The notes under the pieces are model-generated. The model saw nothing but the letters and a program-made list of their open reading frames with translations, searched no databases and was not told the origin of the DNA. From Ensifer adhaerens (lineage in GTDB: Bacteria; Pseudomonadota; Alphaproteobacteria; Rhizobiales; Rhizobiaceae), in the NCBI RefSeq assembly GCF_013283195.1, contig NZ_JABEKT010000001.1, forward strand, positions 2,638,509-2,702,508: a stretch of 64,000 bases of DNA, given 5' to 3'. A program made the position numbers and the translations under genes. This document shows, in pieces, positions 50,120-59,963 of this stretch (position 1 is its first letter; each line of letters opens with the position of its first letter).

Positions 50120-50422
50120 AGCGGTCGCTCCCCCGCACATGACAATCGCCGCAGAGTGCCCGCGCGTTTTAGCTTATGTCAATCTTCAAAAATACCGGGT
50201 TAATTCTGACATAGACGACAAAATGACCGTAAATCCCAATGCGATACGCCGGGATGTACTGAAATGAGGCGACAAATACGGGAGTAGGCACGAACAGCCT
50301 CGAGAAAAGACTAACCAACCTTTAGAACGATGCGTGCTGCAAGGCCGCTCTGCGGATCAAAACGAAACGGGGCGGCCAAGGCCGCCCCGTTCGAAACGCA
50401 AGATCAAGACCTCGCTCGCCGA
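50120..50422. other. Intergenic region with gnd terminator
   Basis: The left two thirds contain the autotransporter-type gene's promoter (reading left) and are AT-richer. Near the right end lies the hairpin described at 50367-50391. No gene is seen. Confidence 0.5.
50356..50391 (-). terminator. Rho-independent terminator of gnd
   Basis: On the minus strand the stem ggggcggcc/ggccgcccc (50369-50388) is followed by gtttcgttttg. It lies about 34 bases after the gnd stop codon. Confidence 0.75.
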
Positions 50423-51853
50423 TCAGGCGTTGAGGCCGCTGCCCCACGGACCATGATGGGCGTCGGCACCGTCGACGCGGTCGAAGCCGTGGGCGCCGAA
50501 GAAGTCGCGCTGGGCCTGGATCACGTTGGCCGTGCCGCGGCCGCGGCGGTAGCTGTCGAAATAGCCGAGAGCCGAAGCGAGCGCCGGTGCCGGCAGGCCG
50601 CCAAGCACTGCAGCCGAAACGACGCGACGAAGCGCTCCATCTGTTTCCTTGACCATTGCGGCAAAGGCGGGCGTGACGATCAGATTGGCCGCATCCGGCG
50701 CCTTGGTGAAGGCGGTGGTGATTTCATCCAGGAACTGCGAGCGGATGATGCAGCCGGCGCGCCAGATCTTGGCAATCGTCGGCATCGGCAGCGACCAGTT
50801 GAACTCCTTCGAGGCCGCGGACATAACAGCGAAGCCCTGCGCATAGGCGCCGATCTTGGCGGCCAGCAGCGCGTTCTCCAGGTCCTTGATGAAGGCGGCC
50901 TTGTCGGCAACCTTGAACTCGCCAACCGGCGGCAGGCCGAGGATCTTCTCGGCGGCTTCGCGCTCTTCCTTGGCGGACGAGATGCTGCGCGCGGCAACGG
51001 CCGCTTCGATCGCGGTCGCCGGAACGCCCATGTTCTGCGCTTCGATCACCGACCACTTGCCGGTGCCCTTCTGGCCGGCCTTGTCGAGGATCAGGTCGAC
51101 GATCGGCTTGCCGGTCAAGGGATCGGCTGCCTTCAGCACCTTCTCGGTGATCTCGATCAGGTAGGAATTCAGGCGGCCCTTGTTCCAGGCGCCGAAGACG
51201 TCGCCGATTTCGCCGGCCGTCATCTTCAGGCCATCACGCAGGATGCCGTAGATTTCGGCGATCATCTGCATGTCGGCATATTCGATACCGTTATGGATGG
51301 TCTTGACGAAGTGGCCGGCGCCGTTTTCGCCGAGCCAGGCGACACACGGGTCGTTGTCGTACTTGGCGGCAATCGAGGTCAACACCGTCTCGACGCGCTT
51401 GTAGGAGTCTTCCGTGCCGCCGACCATAATCGACGGGCCGTGACGCGCACCCTCTTCACCGCCGGAAACACCCATGCCGATGAAGGTGAGGCCCGAATCC
51501 TTGAGCGCGTCGAAGCGGCGCATCGTGTCGCGGAAGTTGGCGTTGCCGGCATCGATCATGATGTCGCCCTTGGCCAGGTACGGCTCAAGGATCTTCATCT
51601 GCTGGTCGACCGGCTCGCCGGCCTTGATCATGATGATGATCGGGCGCGGCGGGCGGATAGCGGCAACGAACTCTTCGATGGTGTCGCAGGGCACGATCTG
51701 GCCCTGAAGTTCGCCGGCTTCCGCGTAGAATTTATGCGTCGCCTCGACGGTGCGGTTGAAGACCGCGATCTTGTTGCCTTTTTCAGCGATGTTGAGCGCC
51801 AGGTTCGAGCCCATGACGCCGAGACCGATAAGGCCGATTTCCGCCTTTGACAC
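50423..51853 (-). CDS. gnd: 6-phosphogluconate dehydrogenase (decarboxylating)
   Basis: This 476-residue enzyme oxidises and decarboxylates 6-phosphogluconate to ribulose 5-phosphate with NADP+. It shows the Rossmann motif 'GLIGLGVMGSNLAL', the substrate-binding 'GVSGGEEGARHGPS', and the catalytic lysine region 'HFVKTIHNGIEYADMQ'. The C terminus 'YRRGRGTANVIQAQRDFFGAHGF' is typical of the long-chain form. The start is GTG at 51853, seven bases after GGAGG; the ATG at 51943 would add an unrelated 30-residue tail. zwf and pgl are not adjacent. Confidence 0.95.
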   Translation of the reverse strand: MSKAEIGLIGLGVMGSNLALNIAEKGNKIAVFNRTVEATHKFYAEAGELQGQIVPCDTIEEFVAAIRPPRPIIIMIKAGEPVDQQMKILEPYLAKGDIMIDAGNANFRDTMRRFDALKDSGLTFIGMGVSGGEEGARHGPSIMVGGTEDSYKRVETVLTSIAAKYDNDPCVAWLGENGAGHFVKTIHNGIEYADMQMIAEIYGILRDGLKMTAGEIGDVFGAWNKGRLNSYLIEITEKVLKAADPLTGKPIVDLILDKAGQKGTGKWSVIEAQNMGVPATAIEAAVAARSISSAKEEREAAEKILGLPPVGEFKVADKAAFIKDLENALLAAKIGAYAQGFAVMSAASKEFNWSLPMPTIAKIWRAGCIIRSQFLDEITTAFTKAPDAANLIVTPAFAAMVKETDGALRRVVSAAVLGGLPAPALASALGYFDSYRRGRGTANVIQAQRDFFGAHGFDRVDGADAHHGPWGSGLNA

Positions 51854-52033
51854 GTGATTGCCTCCATTGGACAGCAGAGCCGGACGCGATCGGGATAAAC
51901 GCGTGGGAGCCGGCTCCTCGAATTGAACTTCGCGCGCTCGCATTGCCCCTCGGGAAAGGGGCGGACGCGAGATGCGACGGCGGAGGCTGTTTTGGCATTC
52001 AAATCGATTAACGACAAGCGATTCTTGAGAAAA

Positions 52034-52192
52034 TCACTCCTTTTCGGGCTTTCCGTCGCCATCGTCGAGCACGCGCCAGGAGGCGCCTTCAAGGTCTTCG
52101 TACTGGCCGCTCTTCAACGCCCAGAGGAAGGCGACGAGACCGAGGCCCCCTAAGAACAATGCGATCGGAATGAGATAGATCAGCGTGTTCAT
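52034..52192 (-). CDS. fixS: cbb3 oxidase maturation protein FixS/CcoS
   Basis: A 52-residue single-span membrane protein (MNTLIYLIPIALFLGGLGLVAFLWALKSGQYEDLEGASWR...). The helix followed by 'FLWALKSGQYEDLEG' is the signature of FixS/CcoS, which is needed for insertion of cofactors into the cbb3-type cytochrome oxidase. The ATG overlaps the stop of fixI (ATGA, 52189-52192), so it ends the fixGHIS operon. Confidence 0.93.
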   Translation of the reverse strand: MNTLIYLIPIALFLGGLGLVAFLWALKSGQYEDLEGASWRVLDDGDGKPEKE

Positions 52193-54477
52193 GAGGTGGT
52201 CCCAATCGCGTCCAGCGGTGTCGGCGCCGACCTTTCGGCGGCCTCGGTCTTCTTGACGCTGGCTGCACGCAGCCGCAGCGCATTGGCAACCACGATCACC
52301 GACGAGGTCGACATAGCAACGGCGGCAATCAGCGGCGTCGCATAACCCATGATGGCGATCGGAACGGCGATGATGTTGTAACCGATCGCCAGCGCGAAGT
52401 TCTGCCGGATCAGTCGGCCGGCGCGGCGCGACGTGTCGATCGCCATCGGCACGGCGTCGAGACCCTGGTGCAGGAAGACGAAATCCGCGGCCTGACGGCC
52501 GACATCGGCAGCCGTTGCCGGCGCCATCGACACATGCGCGGCGCGCAGCGCCGGTGCATCGTTGATGCCGTCGCCGACCATCAGCACCCGGTGGCCGCCC
52601 TCGGCTGCAGCCGCGCATTCCTCGACCTTGCCGCGCGGCGACAGTTCCGAACGCCAGCTGATAATACCCAGCCTGCGGGCAAGTGCCGCGACAACAGGTT
52701 CACGGTCACCGGAGAGAACGCCGGTCGCAAACCCCAGGCGGGTCAGCTTGTCGACGCTTTCACGCGCCAGTGGCCGCAGCCGGTCTTCGAAGCGGAAGCA
52801 GGCAAGCTCGCGTCCGTCGAGCGACAGGATCACCTCCGACTGGCCGCTCGCCTCGCCGGCGTCGCCGCAGGCAAAGGCGCGACTGCCGAGGCGATAGAGG
52901 CCTTCGGCCGTCTGCGCCTCGATGCCTGCACCCGGGATCTCGCGGATATCGCCGGAAAGAACCGGCGCGATCGGCGCCGCGTCATGGATGGCCATGGCCA
53001 GCGGGTGGCGCGAATGCACGGCAAGGCCGGCGGCAGTCGCAAGCACCGTCGGCTTGATCTCGGCGCCATTGGTCAGGCGCGGTTCGCCCGCCGTCAGCGT
53101 ACCGGTCTTGTCGAACAGTATCGTGTCGATCTCCGCAAGCCGCTCCATGGCGGAGCCATCCTTGACCATGACGCCGTTCTGGAAGAGCCGGCCTGCGGCA
53201 ATCACCTGCACCACCGGCACCGCCAGCCCGAGGGCGCAGGGGCAGGTGATGATCAGGACGGCGACGGCCACCAGCATGGCATGATGGAAATCGCCATCGA
53301 TGAACATCCAGCCGGTAAAACTTAGGAACGCCAGCAGATGCACCGCCGGCGAATAGTATTGCGCAGCGCGATCGGCGATACGGCGGTAACGCGCCCTTCC
53401 CCCTTCGGCGGCCTCCATCAACCCCATGATCTCGGCCAGCAGCGAATCGCGGGCAGCGGCCGTCGCCTCAATCGTCAATGGCCCGGTCAGGTTCAGCGTA
53501 CCGGCCTCGACGGTGTCGCCGATATGGACAGGCGCCGGCGCGCTTTCGCCGTTGACGATCGACCGGTCGAGGTCGCTCGAGCCGACGAGGATCCTTCCAT
53601 CAACAGGGATGCGTTCGCCGGCCGCAATCGCCAGCCGTTCGCCCGGCTTGATCTCGTCGACCGGCCGATACTCGCGAGAGCCATCGGCATCGACAACCAT
53701 CGCGCCACGGGGCGACAGGCGCGCCAGGCTGCTGATCGCCGAGCGGGCGCGGCCGCGCATCATGTGGTCGAGCGTGCGGCCGATGAGCAGGAAGAACAGG
53801 AGCATCACCGTGCCGTCGAACCAGGCATGGGTGCCGTGGGTGATCGTCTCGTAGAGCGAGATGCCGTAGGACAGCGTGATCGCCAGCGCGATCGGCACGT
53901 CCATGTTGGTGCGGCCGTGCTTCAGCGCGTTCCAGGCGGAGGAATAGAAGAACCGGCCGGCATAGATCAGGGTCGGCGCGGCGATCAGCGCCGAAATCCA
54001 ATGAAAGAGATCGCGTGTTGCAGCCTCGGCACCGGACCAGACCGAGACCGAGAGCAGCATGATGTTGGTCGAGGCGAAACCGGCGACGGCCACGGCCCGC
54101 ACCAGCTGTTTCAGATGCGTGTCGCCGTCTTCCTCACCGGGGGCAAACAGATGCGTCTCGTAACCGCGCTCGCGGATCGCGCGCGCCAGTTCGCGCGGAT
54201 CGGTACGCGTGCCGGCAACGTCTTCCTTCCAGACGACCGATACCCGGCGCGAGGAAAGGTTGACGCGAGCGCGCTCAACCTCCGGCCGGATCTTCAGCGC
54301 GGATTCGATCGTGGTGATGCAGGCGCCGCAGTGGATGCCGGGCACGCTGAGGTCCGTCTGGCGCAGGCCACCGCCAAGCGCCCGGCTGGTCAGCCACAGC
54401 TCTTCGGAGCTGGGCAGTCCCTCCCCTGATCTGTCGATCTCCAGCGCGGTCTCGGCGCCGGCAGCACAGCAGCTCAT
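52189..54477 (-). CDS. fixI: Copper-translocating P1B-type ATPase FixI/CcoI
   Basis: A 762-residue P-type ATPase that supplies copper for cbb3 oxidase assembly. An N-terminal metal-binding domain contains 'GIHCGACITTIE', preceded by a Cys-rich tip (MSCCAAGAE). The transmembrane metal site is 'CPCALGL', the phosphorylated aspartate is in 'DKTGTLT', and the ATP-binding hinge is 'GDGINDAPAL'. The start at 54477 is four bases inside the fixH stop. It is the third gene of fixGHIS. Confidence 0.95.
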   Translation of the reverse strand: MSCCAAGAETALEIDRSGEGLPSSEELWLTSRALGGGLRQTDLSVPGIHCGACITTIESALKIRPEVERARVNLSSRRVSVVWKEDVAGTRTDPRELARAIRERGYETHLFAPGEEDGDTHLKQLVRAVAVAGFASTNIMLLSVSVWSGAEAATRDLFHWISALIAAPTLIYAGRFFYSSAWNALKHGRTNMDVPIALAITLSYGISLYETITHGTHAWFDGTVMLLFFLLIGRTLDHMMRGRARSAISSLARLSPRGAMVVDADGSREYRPVDEIKPGERLAIAAGERIPVDGRILVGSSDLDRSIVNGESAPAPVHIGDTVEAGTLNLTGPLTIEATAAARDSLLAEIMGLMEAAEGGRARYRRIADRAAQYYSPAVHLLAFLSFTGWMFIDGDFHHAMLVAVAVLIITCPCALGLAVPVVQVIAAGRLFQNGVMVKDGSAMERLAEIDTILFDKTGTLTAGEPRLTNGAEIKPTVLATAAGLAVHSRHPLAMAIHDAAPIAPVLSGDIREIPGAGIEAQTAEGLYRLGSRAFACGDAGEASGQSEVILSLDGRELACFRFEDRLRPLARESVDKLTRLGFATGVLSGDREPVVAALARRLGIISWRSELSPRGKVEECAAAAEGGHRVLMVGDGINDAPALRAAHVSMAPATAADVGRQAADFVFLHQGLDAVPMAIDTSRRAGRLIRQNFALAIGYNIIAVPIAIMGYATPLIAAVAMSTSSVIVVANALRLRAASVKKTEAAERSAPTPLDAIGTTS

Positions 54478-54971
54478 GGGCGCTCTCCCGGCGCGATGAA
54501 GCGAATGGCCTGGCGGTAGACGACTTTGTCGCCTGACGTCGCGGTGATATCGGCGATCCACTGGCCGCGTTTCAGATCGGTCGCGGCGACGAAGATGCCC
54601 TCGCCCTGATGCGCCATCTCGACCCGCACGTCCTCGTGCTCCTCGACCGGACGCTTGAACACGGCGACCACTTTGTCAGCCGAGGTTTCGGCCTTGCCCT
54701 GGCGCGTCAGCGTGTAACGCACGGCGCCCGGCTCAAGGCTCAGCTTGCCGTCCAGGCCGCTTGCCGCAAAGGCGCGCGCCTCCTTGACCTTGCCGTTGAA
54801 CTGCTGGCTGGCGACATAGGTGTTCTGCACCACCAGCCCGCTCCAGCTATGGCTGGCGTTCCAGGCCATGATCAGGTTGACGGTGATGATGGTGCCGAAG
54901 AACAGCACCATCACGCCGAGCATGTGCCATCCGGTGAAGACGCGGGGTTGCCTGCCTTGGTCAGCGGTCAT
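54474..54971 (-). CDS. fixH: FixH family cbb3 assembly protein
   Basis: A 165-residue membrane protein with one N-terminal helix ('HMLGVMVLFFGTIITVNLIMA') and a periplasmic domain containing 'SGLVVQNTYVASQQFN'. That segment is the core of the FixH/CcoH family required for stability of the cbb3 oxidase. It overlaps both neighbours by four bases (fixG upstream, fixI downstream), confirming operon order G-H-I-S. Confidence 0.93.
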   Translation of the reverse strand: MTADQGRQPRVFTGWHMLGVMVLFFGTIITVNLIMAWNASHSWSGLVVQNTYVASQQFNGKVKEARAFAASGLDGKLSLEPGAVRYTLTRQGKAETSADKVVAVFKRPVEEHEDVRVEMAHQGEGIFVAATDLKRGQWIADITATSGDKVVYRQAIRFIAPGERP

Positions 54972-56542
54972 TTCGCGGCTCCCGGTGTGTTGAAGTTGGC
55001 CTTGTAGACGTCGCGTTCATGGCTCGACGGATCCTCCACGATCAGGCTGAAGCCGTCTTCCGCTTCGCCGAGTTTTTCTTTCGGCACGGTTACGAACACC
55101 TTCAGCGCCGTCACCTTGTCCGGATCGACGCCGACGGCAAAGCTGCGGCCGTCGCCCGGAGCGTGGCCGGCGATGCGCATCATCGCCGAAGGCATGCCGT
55201 CGATGGTGAGCGTGATCGTGCGCTGTTCGGGGATCATGTTCAAGAGCTTGACCATGTAGCCATTGCGAACCGATCCATCCGATTCGAGCACGAATTGCGG
55301 GTTGCGATCGTGCAGGACGTTGAGTTCGAGTCGGTCACGCGCAAGCAGCGCATAGAGCAGGCCGATGCCGACAAGCGTCCACACACCGAGATAGACCAGC
55401 ACGCGTGGCCGGAAGACGATCTTCCAGTTGAAATGCTTGACCTTGTCGACGAACGTGCCGTCGGCATCGCGCACCCGGGCAGGCTCGATTGCCGTCGTGC
55501 CGCCATTGGTGGCAAGCGCCATGTTGGAGGCATAGTCGCTGAGCGTCGCATAAGCGATCAGCCCGCGCTCGCGACCGAGCTTGTCCATGACGTTGTCGCA
55601 GGCGTCGATGCAGAGCGCGCAGGTGATGCATTCGAGCTGCTGGCCGTCGCGGATGTCGATGCCCATCGGACAGACGACCACACAGGCATTGCAATCGACG
55701 CAATCGCCGACGCTCTCGCCTGCGGCTGCCGCCTTCTTCTGGTGGCGCGAGCGCGGTTCGCCGCGCCAGTCGTTATAGGTGACGACGAGCGAGTTTTCAT
55801 CGAGCATGGCCGCCTGGATACGCGGCCACGGGCACATATAGGTGCAGACCTGCTCGCGCATCAGCCCGCCGAAGACATAGGTCGTGGCCGTCAGGATAGC
55901 GACGGTCATATAGGCGACGGCAGGCGCTTCCAGCGAGACGAAGCTCTTCAGCAATGCAGGCGCATCGGCAAAGTAGAAGATCCACGCGCCGCCGGTGGCG
56001 ATACCGATCAGGATCCAGATCGAATGTTTCGTCACCCGCTTGGTGATCTTGGCCATTGTCCACGGCCCGGCGTCGAGCTTCATGCGGGCGTTGCGGTCGC
56101 CCTCGATATAGCGCTCGACAACGAGGAACAGATCGACCCAGACCGTTTGCGGACAGGTATAGCCGCACCAGGCGCGCCCGACGGCCGATGTCACCAGGAA
56201 GAGGCCGAAGCCCGCCATGACAAGAAGTCCGGCGACGAAGAAGAATTCCTGCGGCCAGATCTCGATGAAGAAGAAGTAGAACCGGCGGGCAGCGATATCG
56301 ACGAGCACCGCCTGGTCGGGGGCATGTTCGCCGCGGTCCCAGCGGATCCAGGGCGTCAGATAGTAGATACCGAGCGTCACCAGCATCACCAGCCATTTGA
56401 ACTGGCGGAATCGTCCCTCGGCGCGCTTCGGGAAGATCTTCTTGCGCTTTTCGTAGAGTGGCTTGCGCACATGCGCCGCGTTGACCGCCTCGGCCTCGTG
56501 GCGTTCGACGATGGGGGCGTTTGTGGCGGATTGAGGCTGCAT
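54968..56542 (-). CDS. fixG: Ferredoxin-like membrane protein FixG/CcoG
   Basis: A 524-residue integral membrane protein with two ferredoxin-type [4Fe-4S] sites: 'CVDCNACVVVCP' and 'CITCALCIDACD'. There are several helices in the N-terminal half ('WCGYTCPQTVWVDLF' is a conserved FixG segment) and a C-terminal Ig-like domain. It is involved in cbb3 assembly, probably as a copper reductase or electron donor. The start at 56542 (MQPQSATN) gives the usual length; a FixK/FNR box lies 69-82 bases upstream, so expression should be induced by low oxygen. Confidence 0.95.
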   Translation of the reverse strand: MQPQSATNAPIVERHEAEAVNAAHVRKPLYEKRKKIFPKRAEGRFRQFKWLVMLVTLGIYYLTPWIRWDRGEHAPDQAVLVDIAARRFYFFFIEIWPQEFFFVAGLLVMAGFGLFLVTSAVGRAWCGYTCPQTVWVDLFLVVERYIEGDRNARMKLDAGPWTMAKITKRVTKHSIWILIGIATGGAWIFYFADAPALLKSFVSLEAPAVAYMTVAILTATTYVFGGLMREQVCTYMCPWPRIQAAMLDENSLVVTYNDWRGEPRSRHQKKAAAAGESVGDCVDCNACVVVCPMGIDIRDGQQLECITCALCIDACDNVMDKLGRERGLIAYATLSDYASNMALATNGGTTAIEPARVRDADGTFVDKVKHFNWKIVFRPRVLVYLGVWTLVGIGLLYALLARDRLELNVLHDRNPQFVLESDGSVRNGYMVKLLNMIPEQRTITLTIDGMPSAMMRIAGHAPGDGRSFAVGVDPDKVTALKVFVTVPKEKLGEAEDGFSLIVEDPSSHERDVYKANFNTPGAAK

Positions 56543-56610
56543 GGTGTGGGAAATCCCCGAATATATCGCGTATTGAACGCTGTTTTGCCCGATTTGCCCG
56601 CCCGAAACGT

Positions 56611-56624
56611 TGATCTGTGTCAAG
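56611..56624. promoter_or_regulatory. FixK/FNR-type box
   Basis: TTGATctgtGTCAA fits the anaerobox consensus TTGAT-N4-ATCAA with one mismatch. It lies 69-82 bases upstream of the fixG start on the minus strand and 107-120 bases upstream of the divergent symporter gene. Confidence 0.78.
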
Positions 56625-56730
56625 TTTGCGGGCTAAAGCGACCGCATGCGTCGAAACGTCCGGCCCCGATGCCGCACGACCTGATGGCACTTGCCACACC
56701 ACGACATCCAGCCAAACCAACGAGGACCGC

Positions 56731-58149
56731 ATGGACACGATCATCGGCTTTCTGAACACGATCTTTTGGGGCTATGTCCTGATTTATGGCCTTCTCGCCG
56801 TCGGTATCTATTTCACCATCCGGCTCGGCTTTCCCCAGATCGTGCATTTCGGCGAGATGTTCCGTGTGCTCAGCAGCGGCGGCTCGAAGGATGCGGCCGG
56901 CATCAGCCCGTTCCAGGCGCTGACCGTCAGCCTCGCTTCGCGCGTCGGTACCGGCAATCTCGCCGGCGTTGCCGTCGCGCTCTATCTCGGCGGACCGGGC
57001 GCCACGTTCTGGATGTGGATGGTCGCCCTCGTCGGCATGGCGACCGCCTATGCCGAAAGTGCGCTTGCCCAGCTCTACAAGGTCAAGAACGAAAACGGCC
57101 AGTATCGCGGTGGTCCTGCCTTCTATATCGCCCGTGGTCTCAATGCGCCGTGGGCTGCGACGATCTTCTCCGTCTGCCTCATCCTGTCCTTCGGTCTCGT
57201 CTTCAATGCGGTCCAGGCGAATTCGATCGCCGATGCGGTCCAGGGCGCCTTCGGCATTCCGAAGATCGTGGTCGGCATCGCCGTTGCCGCACTCTCGGGC
57301 ATCGTCATCTTCGGCGGCATCCGCCAAATTGCCCGCGTCGCCGAAATCGTCGTGCCGTTCATGGCCGGCGCCTATCTGCTGACAGCGGTCTATGTGCTGA
57401 TCGTCAACGCCTCGCTGGTCCCGACAGTGCTGTGGACGATCGTCTCCAGCGCCTTCGGCCTGCAGGAAGCGGCAGGCGGCGTCGCCGGCGGGGTGACCGC
57501 CGCGATGATGAACGGCGTCAAGCGTGGCCTTTTCTCCAACGAAGCCGGCATGGGCTCGGCGCCGAACATCGCAGCCGTCGCCACGCCTGTTCCGCATCAC
57601 CCCGCCTCGCAAGGCTTCGTGCAGTCGCTCGGCGTCTTCATCGATACCATCCTGATCTGCACCGCGACATCGGTGATGATCCTGCTCTCCGGCACGCTTG
57701 AGCCCGGCTCCGGCATCACCGGTACGCAACTCACCCAGGCGGCGATGAACGCCCATATCGGCTGGGCGGGCAGCTATTTCATTGCGATCGCGATCTTCTT
57801 CTTCGCCTTCACCTCGATCATCGGCAACTATTCCTACGCGGAGAACGCGCTGACCTATCTCGGCGGCGCCAACCGGCTCGGCGTGACGCTGATGCGCTGC
57901 GCCGTTCTCGCAATGGTCGTCTGGGGCGCGTATGAGAGCATCGCCACAGTGTTCGACGCTGCCGACGCCTCCATGGGCCTGATGGCAACGATCAACCTCA
58001 TTGCCATTCTGCTCCTGTCCGGTACCATTGCCAAGCTGACGAAGGACTATTTCGCCCAGCGCAGACAGGGTGTCGAACCGGTGTTCCACGCCGCAGACTA
58101 CCCGGAACTGCAGGGGCAGATCGACAGCGAGATCTGGTCGCGCGACTAG
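56731..58149 (+). CDS. Sodium:alanine symporter family (AGCS) transporter
   Basis: A 472-residue inner-membrane protein with about eleven helices. AGCS signatures are present: 'GGSKDAAGISPFQALTVSLASRVGTGNLAGVAVAL' near the N terminus and 'RGLFSNEAGMGSAPNIAA' in the second half. Such carriers import alanine or glycine with Na+. The start is ATG at 56731 (MDTIIGFL), with gagga eight bases upstream; the frame to 56617 would be cytosolic and Arg/Thr-rich. It is divergent from fixG across the FixK box. Confidence 0.92.
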   Translation: MDTIIGFLNTIFWGYVLIYGLLAVGIYFTIRLGFPQIVHFGEMFRVLSSGGSKDAAGISPFQALTVSLASRVGTGNLAGVAVALYLGGPGATFWMWMVALVGMATAYAESALAQLYKVKNENGQYRGGPAFYIARGLNAPWAATIFSVCLILSFGLVFNAVQANSIADAVQGAFGIPKIVVGIAVAALSGIVIFGGIRQIARVAEIVVPFMAGAYLLTAVYVLIVNASLVPTVLWTIVSSAFGLQEAAGGVAGGVTAAMMNGVKRGLFSNEAGMGSAPNIAAVATPVPHHPASQGFVQSLGVFIDTILICTATSVMILLSGTLEPGSGITGTQLTQAAMNAHIGWAGSYFIAIAIFFFAFTSIIGNYSYAENALTYLGGANRLGVTLMRCAVLAMVVWGAYESIATVFDAADASMGLMATINLIAILLLSGTIAKLTKDYFAQRRQGVEPVFHAADYPELQGQIDSEIWSRD

Positions 58150-58198
58150 GGCGGAACGAGACCGGCAACGGGACTTCGACGCTGACGGAGAGCAAGGC

Positions 58199-58987
58199 AT
58201 GCACGGTACGCTTCAGCCCATGACGCTTGCCAAGCGCTGCGGCGTCTACCGCGAGCGCGCCGCACCTGCCTCGCTTGCCATCCATGTCGAATGCCTCTGG
58301 AGCCACGCCATACCGGAGGGGCCGCGCCAACCCATGGCTGTCGTTCCCGACGGTTGCGCCGATATCATCTGGTCGAGCCGGGGTCTCGTCGTCGCCGGGC
58401 CAGACCGGATTGCGGCCTTTCCGGCCATCGACCCAGGCGAGACCGTGGTGGGCCTGCGCTTTCGCACCGGCATTGCAGCCGCCTTTCTGCGTGCGCCGCT
58501 CTCCGGGCTGACCGGCACTGTCGTACCGCTCGAAGCTTTCTGGGGTGCCGCGGCCCGTGAACTCCATCTGCGGATGGCCGAAGCCGAAAGCGTGAACGCG
58601 CGGACCATCATCCTTGCACAAGCGGCAGAACAAAGGCTGCCGATGATTGCTGCCCCGCCTGGTGACATCGCCGCCTGCCTCGCGCAACTGCGAAAGGGGC
58701 ACCCTACGTCGTCGGATAACCCGATCCGGTTTCTGGCGCAGGCAACGGGAACCAGCGAGCGCACACTGCGTCGCCGTTGTCACGAACACTTCGGCTACGG
58801 CGCCAAGACGCTCGACCGCATCCTCCGCCTTCAACGCTTTCTCTCGGCGTGCCGAAGCAATACGCAGGCGAGCCTGTCCACACTTGCGCTTGATACCGGC
58901 TATGCCGACCAGGCCCACCTGACCCGCGAGAGCCGGGAGCTGACCTCGCTGTCGCCGCGAGAAATCCGGCATCAACTCTCAAGCTGA
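58199..58987 (+). CDS. AraC-family transcriptional regulator
   Basis: A 262-residue regulator. The C-terminal AraC helix-turn-helix pair starts at about residue 175 ('FLAQATGTSERTLRRRCHEHFG', 'LSTLALDTGYADQAHLTRE'). The N-terminal domain ('HVECLWSHAIPEGPRQPMAVVPDGCADIIW') belongs to the group that also occurs in proteins with 'PDGC' near the start (DUF6597-like). The start at 58199 has GGAG eight bases upstream. It is 49 bases after the symporter gene; a regulatory link to it is possible but unproven. Confidence 0.87.
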   Translation: MHGTLQPMTLAKRCGVYRERAAPASLAIHVECLWSHAIPEGPRQPMAVVPDGCADIIWSSRGLVVAGPDRIAAFPAIDPGETVVGLRFRTGIAAAFLRAPLSGLTGTVVPLEAFWGAAARELHLRMAEAESVNARTIILAQAAEQRLPMIAAPPGDIAACLAQLRKGHPTSSDNPIRFLAQATGTSERTLRRRCHEHFGYGAKTLDRILRLQRFLSACRSNTQASLSTLALDTGYADQAHLTRESRELTSLSPREIRHQLSS

Positions 58988-59067
58988 CTGGCCGTTTCGT
59001 TCAAGACGGCAACGCCGTGCAGTGCTATCCCCTTGATTGCAGCAGCAAACGCAAGGTGAGCGAGCGC

Positions 59068-59490
59068 ATGACGACACTGGCAGCGAACATCATCCACATC
59101 TCCATCGAGCGCGACTGGCGCGACGTCTACGCTTTCATGGCAAAGCCGGAAAAGATGCCGCTCTGGGCATCGGGCCTGTCGTCAGGCCTCACGCGCGACG
59201 GTGACGACTGGATCGCTCCAGGACCGCTCGGCAATGCGCGCGTGCGCTTTGCGCCAGACAACGCCTTCGGCGTCGTCGACCATCTGGTAATGCTTGAAAA
59301 CGGCCTGAAGGTGCAGAACGCCCTGCGCGTCGTGCCGAACGGCGATGGTGCCGAGGTGATGTTCACGCTGCTGAGGCAGGCCGATATGAGCGATGAACAA
59401 TTCGCCGGCGATGCCGAATGGGTGGCAAAGGATCTGGCCGCGCTGAAGTCAATTCTGGAATCTGAAAACGACAGGACACATCATGGGTAA
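59068..59490 (+). CDS. SRPBCC-family protein
   Basis: A 140-residue protein with the START/polyketide-cyclase-like helix-grip fold ('IIHISIERDWRDVYAFMAKPEKMPLWASGL', then strands and a C-terminal long helix 'DAEWVAKDLAALKSILES'). Such proteins bind hydrophobic ligands, but no substrate can be assigned. The stop overlaps the start of the VOC gene by eight bases, so the two are co-translated and probably work together. The start at 59068 is preferred to 59017. Confidence 0.75.
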   Translation: MTTLAANIIHISIERDWRDVYAFMAKPEKMPLWASGLSSGLTRDGDDWIAPGPLGNARVRFAPDNAFGVVDHLVMLENGLKVQNALRVVPNGDGAEVMFTLLRQADMSDEQFAGDAEWVAKDLAALKSILESENDRTHHG

Positions 59491-59836
59491 CAAGGGCAAT
59501 GACCGCCGCATCGACTATGTCGAGTTCAACGTCTCCGACATCGCCGCAAGCAAGGCGTTCTATGGCAGCGCCTTCGGCTGGACCTTCACCGATTACGGCC
59601 CGCAATATTGCGAGTTCCAGGATGGCCGGTTAACCGGCGGCTTTACCACGACAGGCCCGGTCAGATCAGGCGGACCGCTGATCATCATCTATGCCGACAA
59701 GTTGGAAGATGCCTTGACGAACATCGAGGCCGCCGGCGGAAAAATCCTGCAGCCGATCTTCCCCTTCCCCGGTGGCCGGCGCTTCCACTTCGCCGACCCT
59801 GACGGCTACGAGCTGGCGGTGTGGTCGGCACAATAG
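59483..59836 (+). CDS. VOC-family (glyoxalase-like) protein
   Basis: A 117-residue vicinal-oxygen-chelate protein with two beta-alpha-beta-beta-beta units: 'RIDYVEFNVSDIAASKAFYGSAFGW' and the C-terminal 'PGGRRFHFADPDGYELAVWS'. Classic metal-binding positions are only partly kept, so it may be a resistance or ligand-binding member rather than glyoxalase I. It is translationally coupled to the SRPBCC gene. Confidence 0.82.
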   Translation: MGNKGNDRRIDYVEFNVSDIAASKAFYGSAFGWTFTDYGPQYCEFQDGRLTGGFTTTGPVRSGGPLIIIYADKLEDALTNIEAAGGKILQPIFPFPGGRRFHFADPDGYELAVWSAQ

Positions 59837-59963
59837 CCGGCAAACGCGCCGGCTTCCTTCCACTGTGGACAGCCGGCGCTCACGTCTTGAGATTTTACGC
59901 CGACTTAATCTTTGCAGCCCAAGATTGCGCGCGAAAACGAAAAACGGCAAAGGGCGCTGGGCA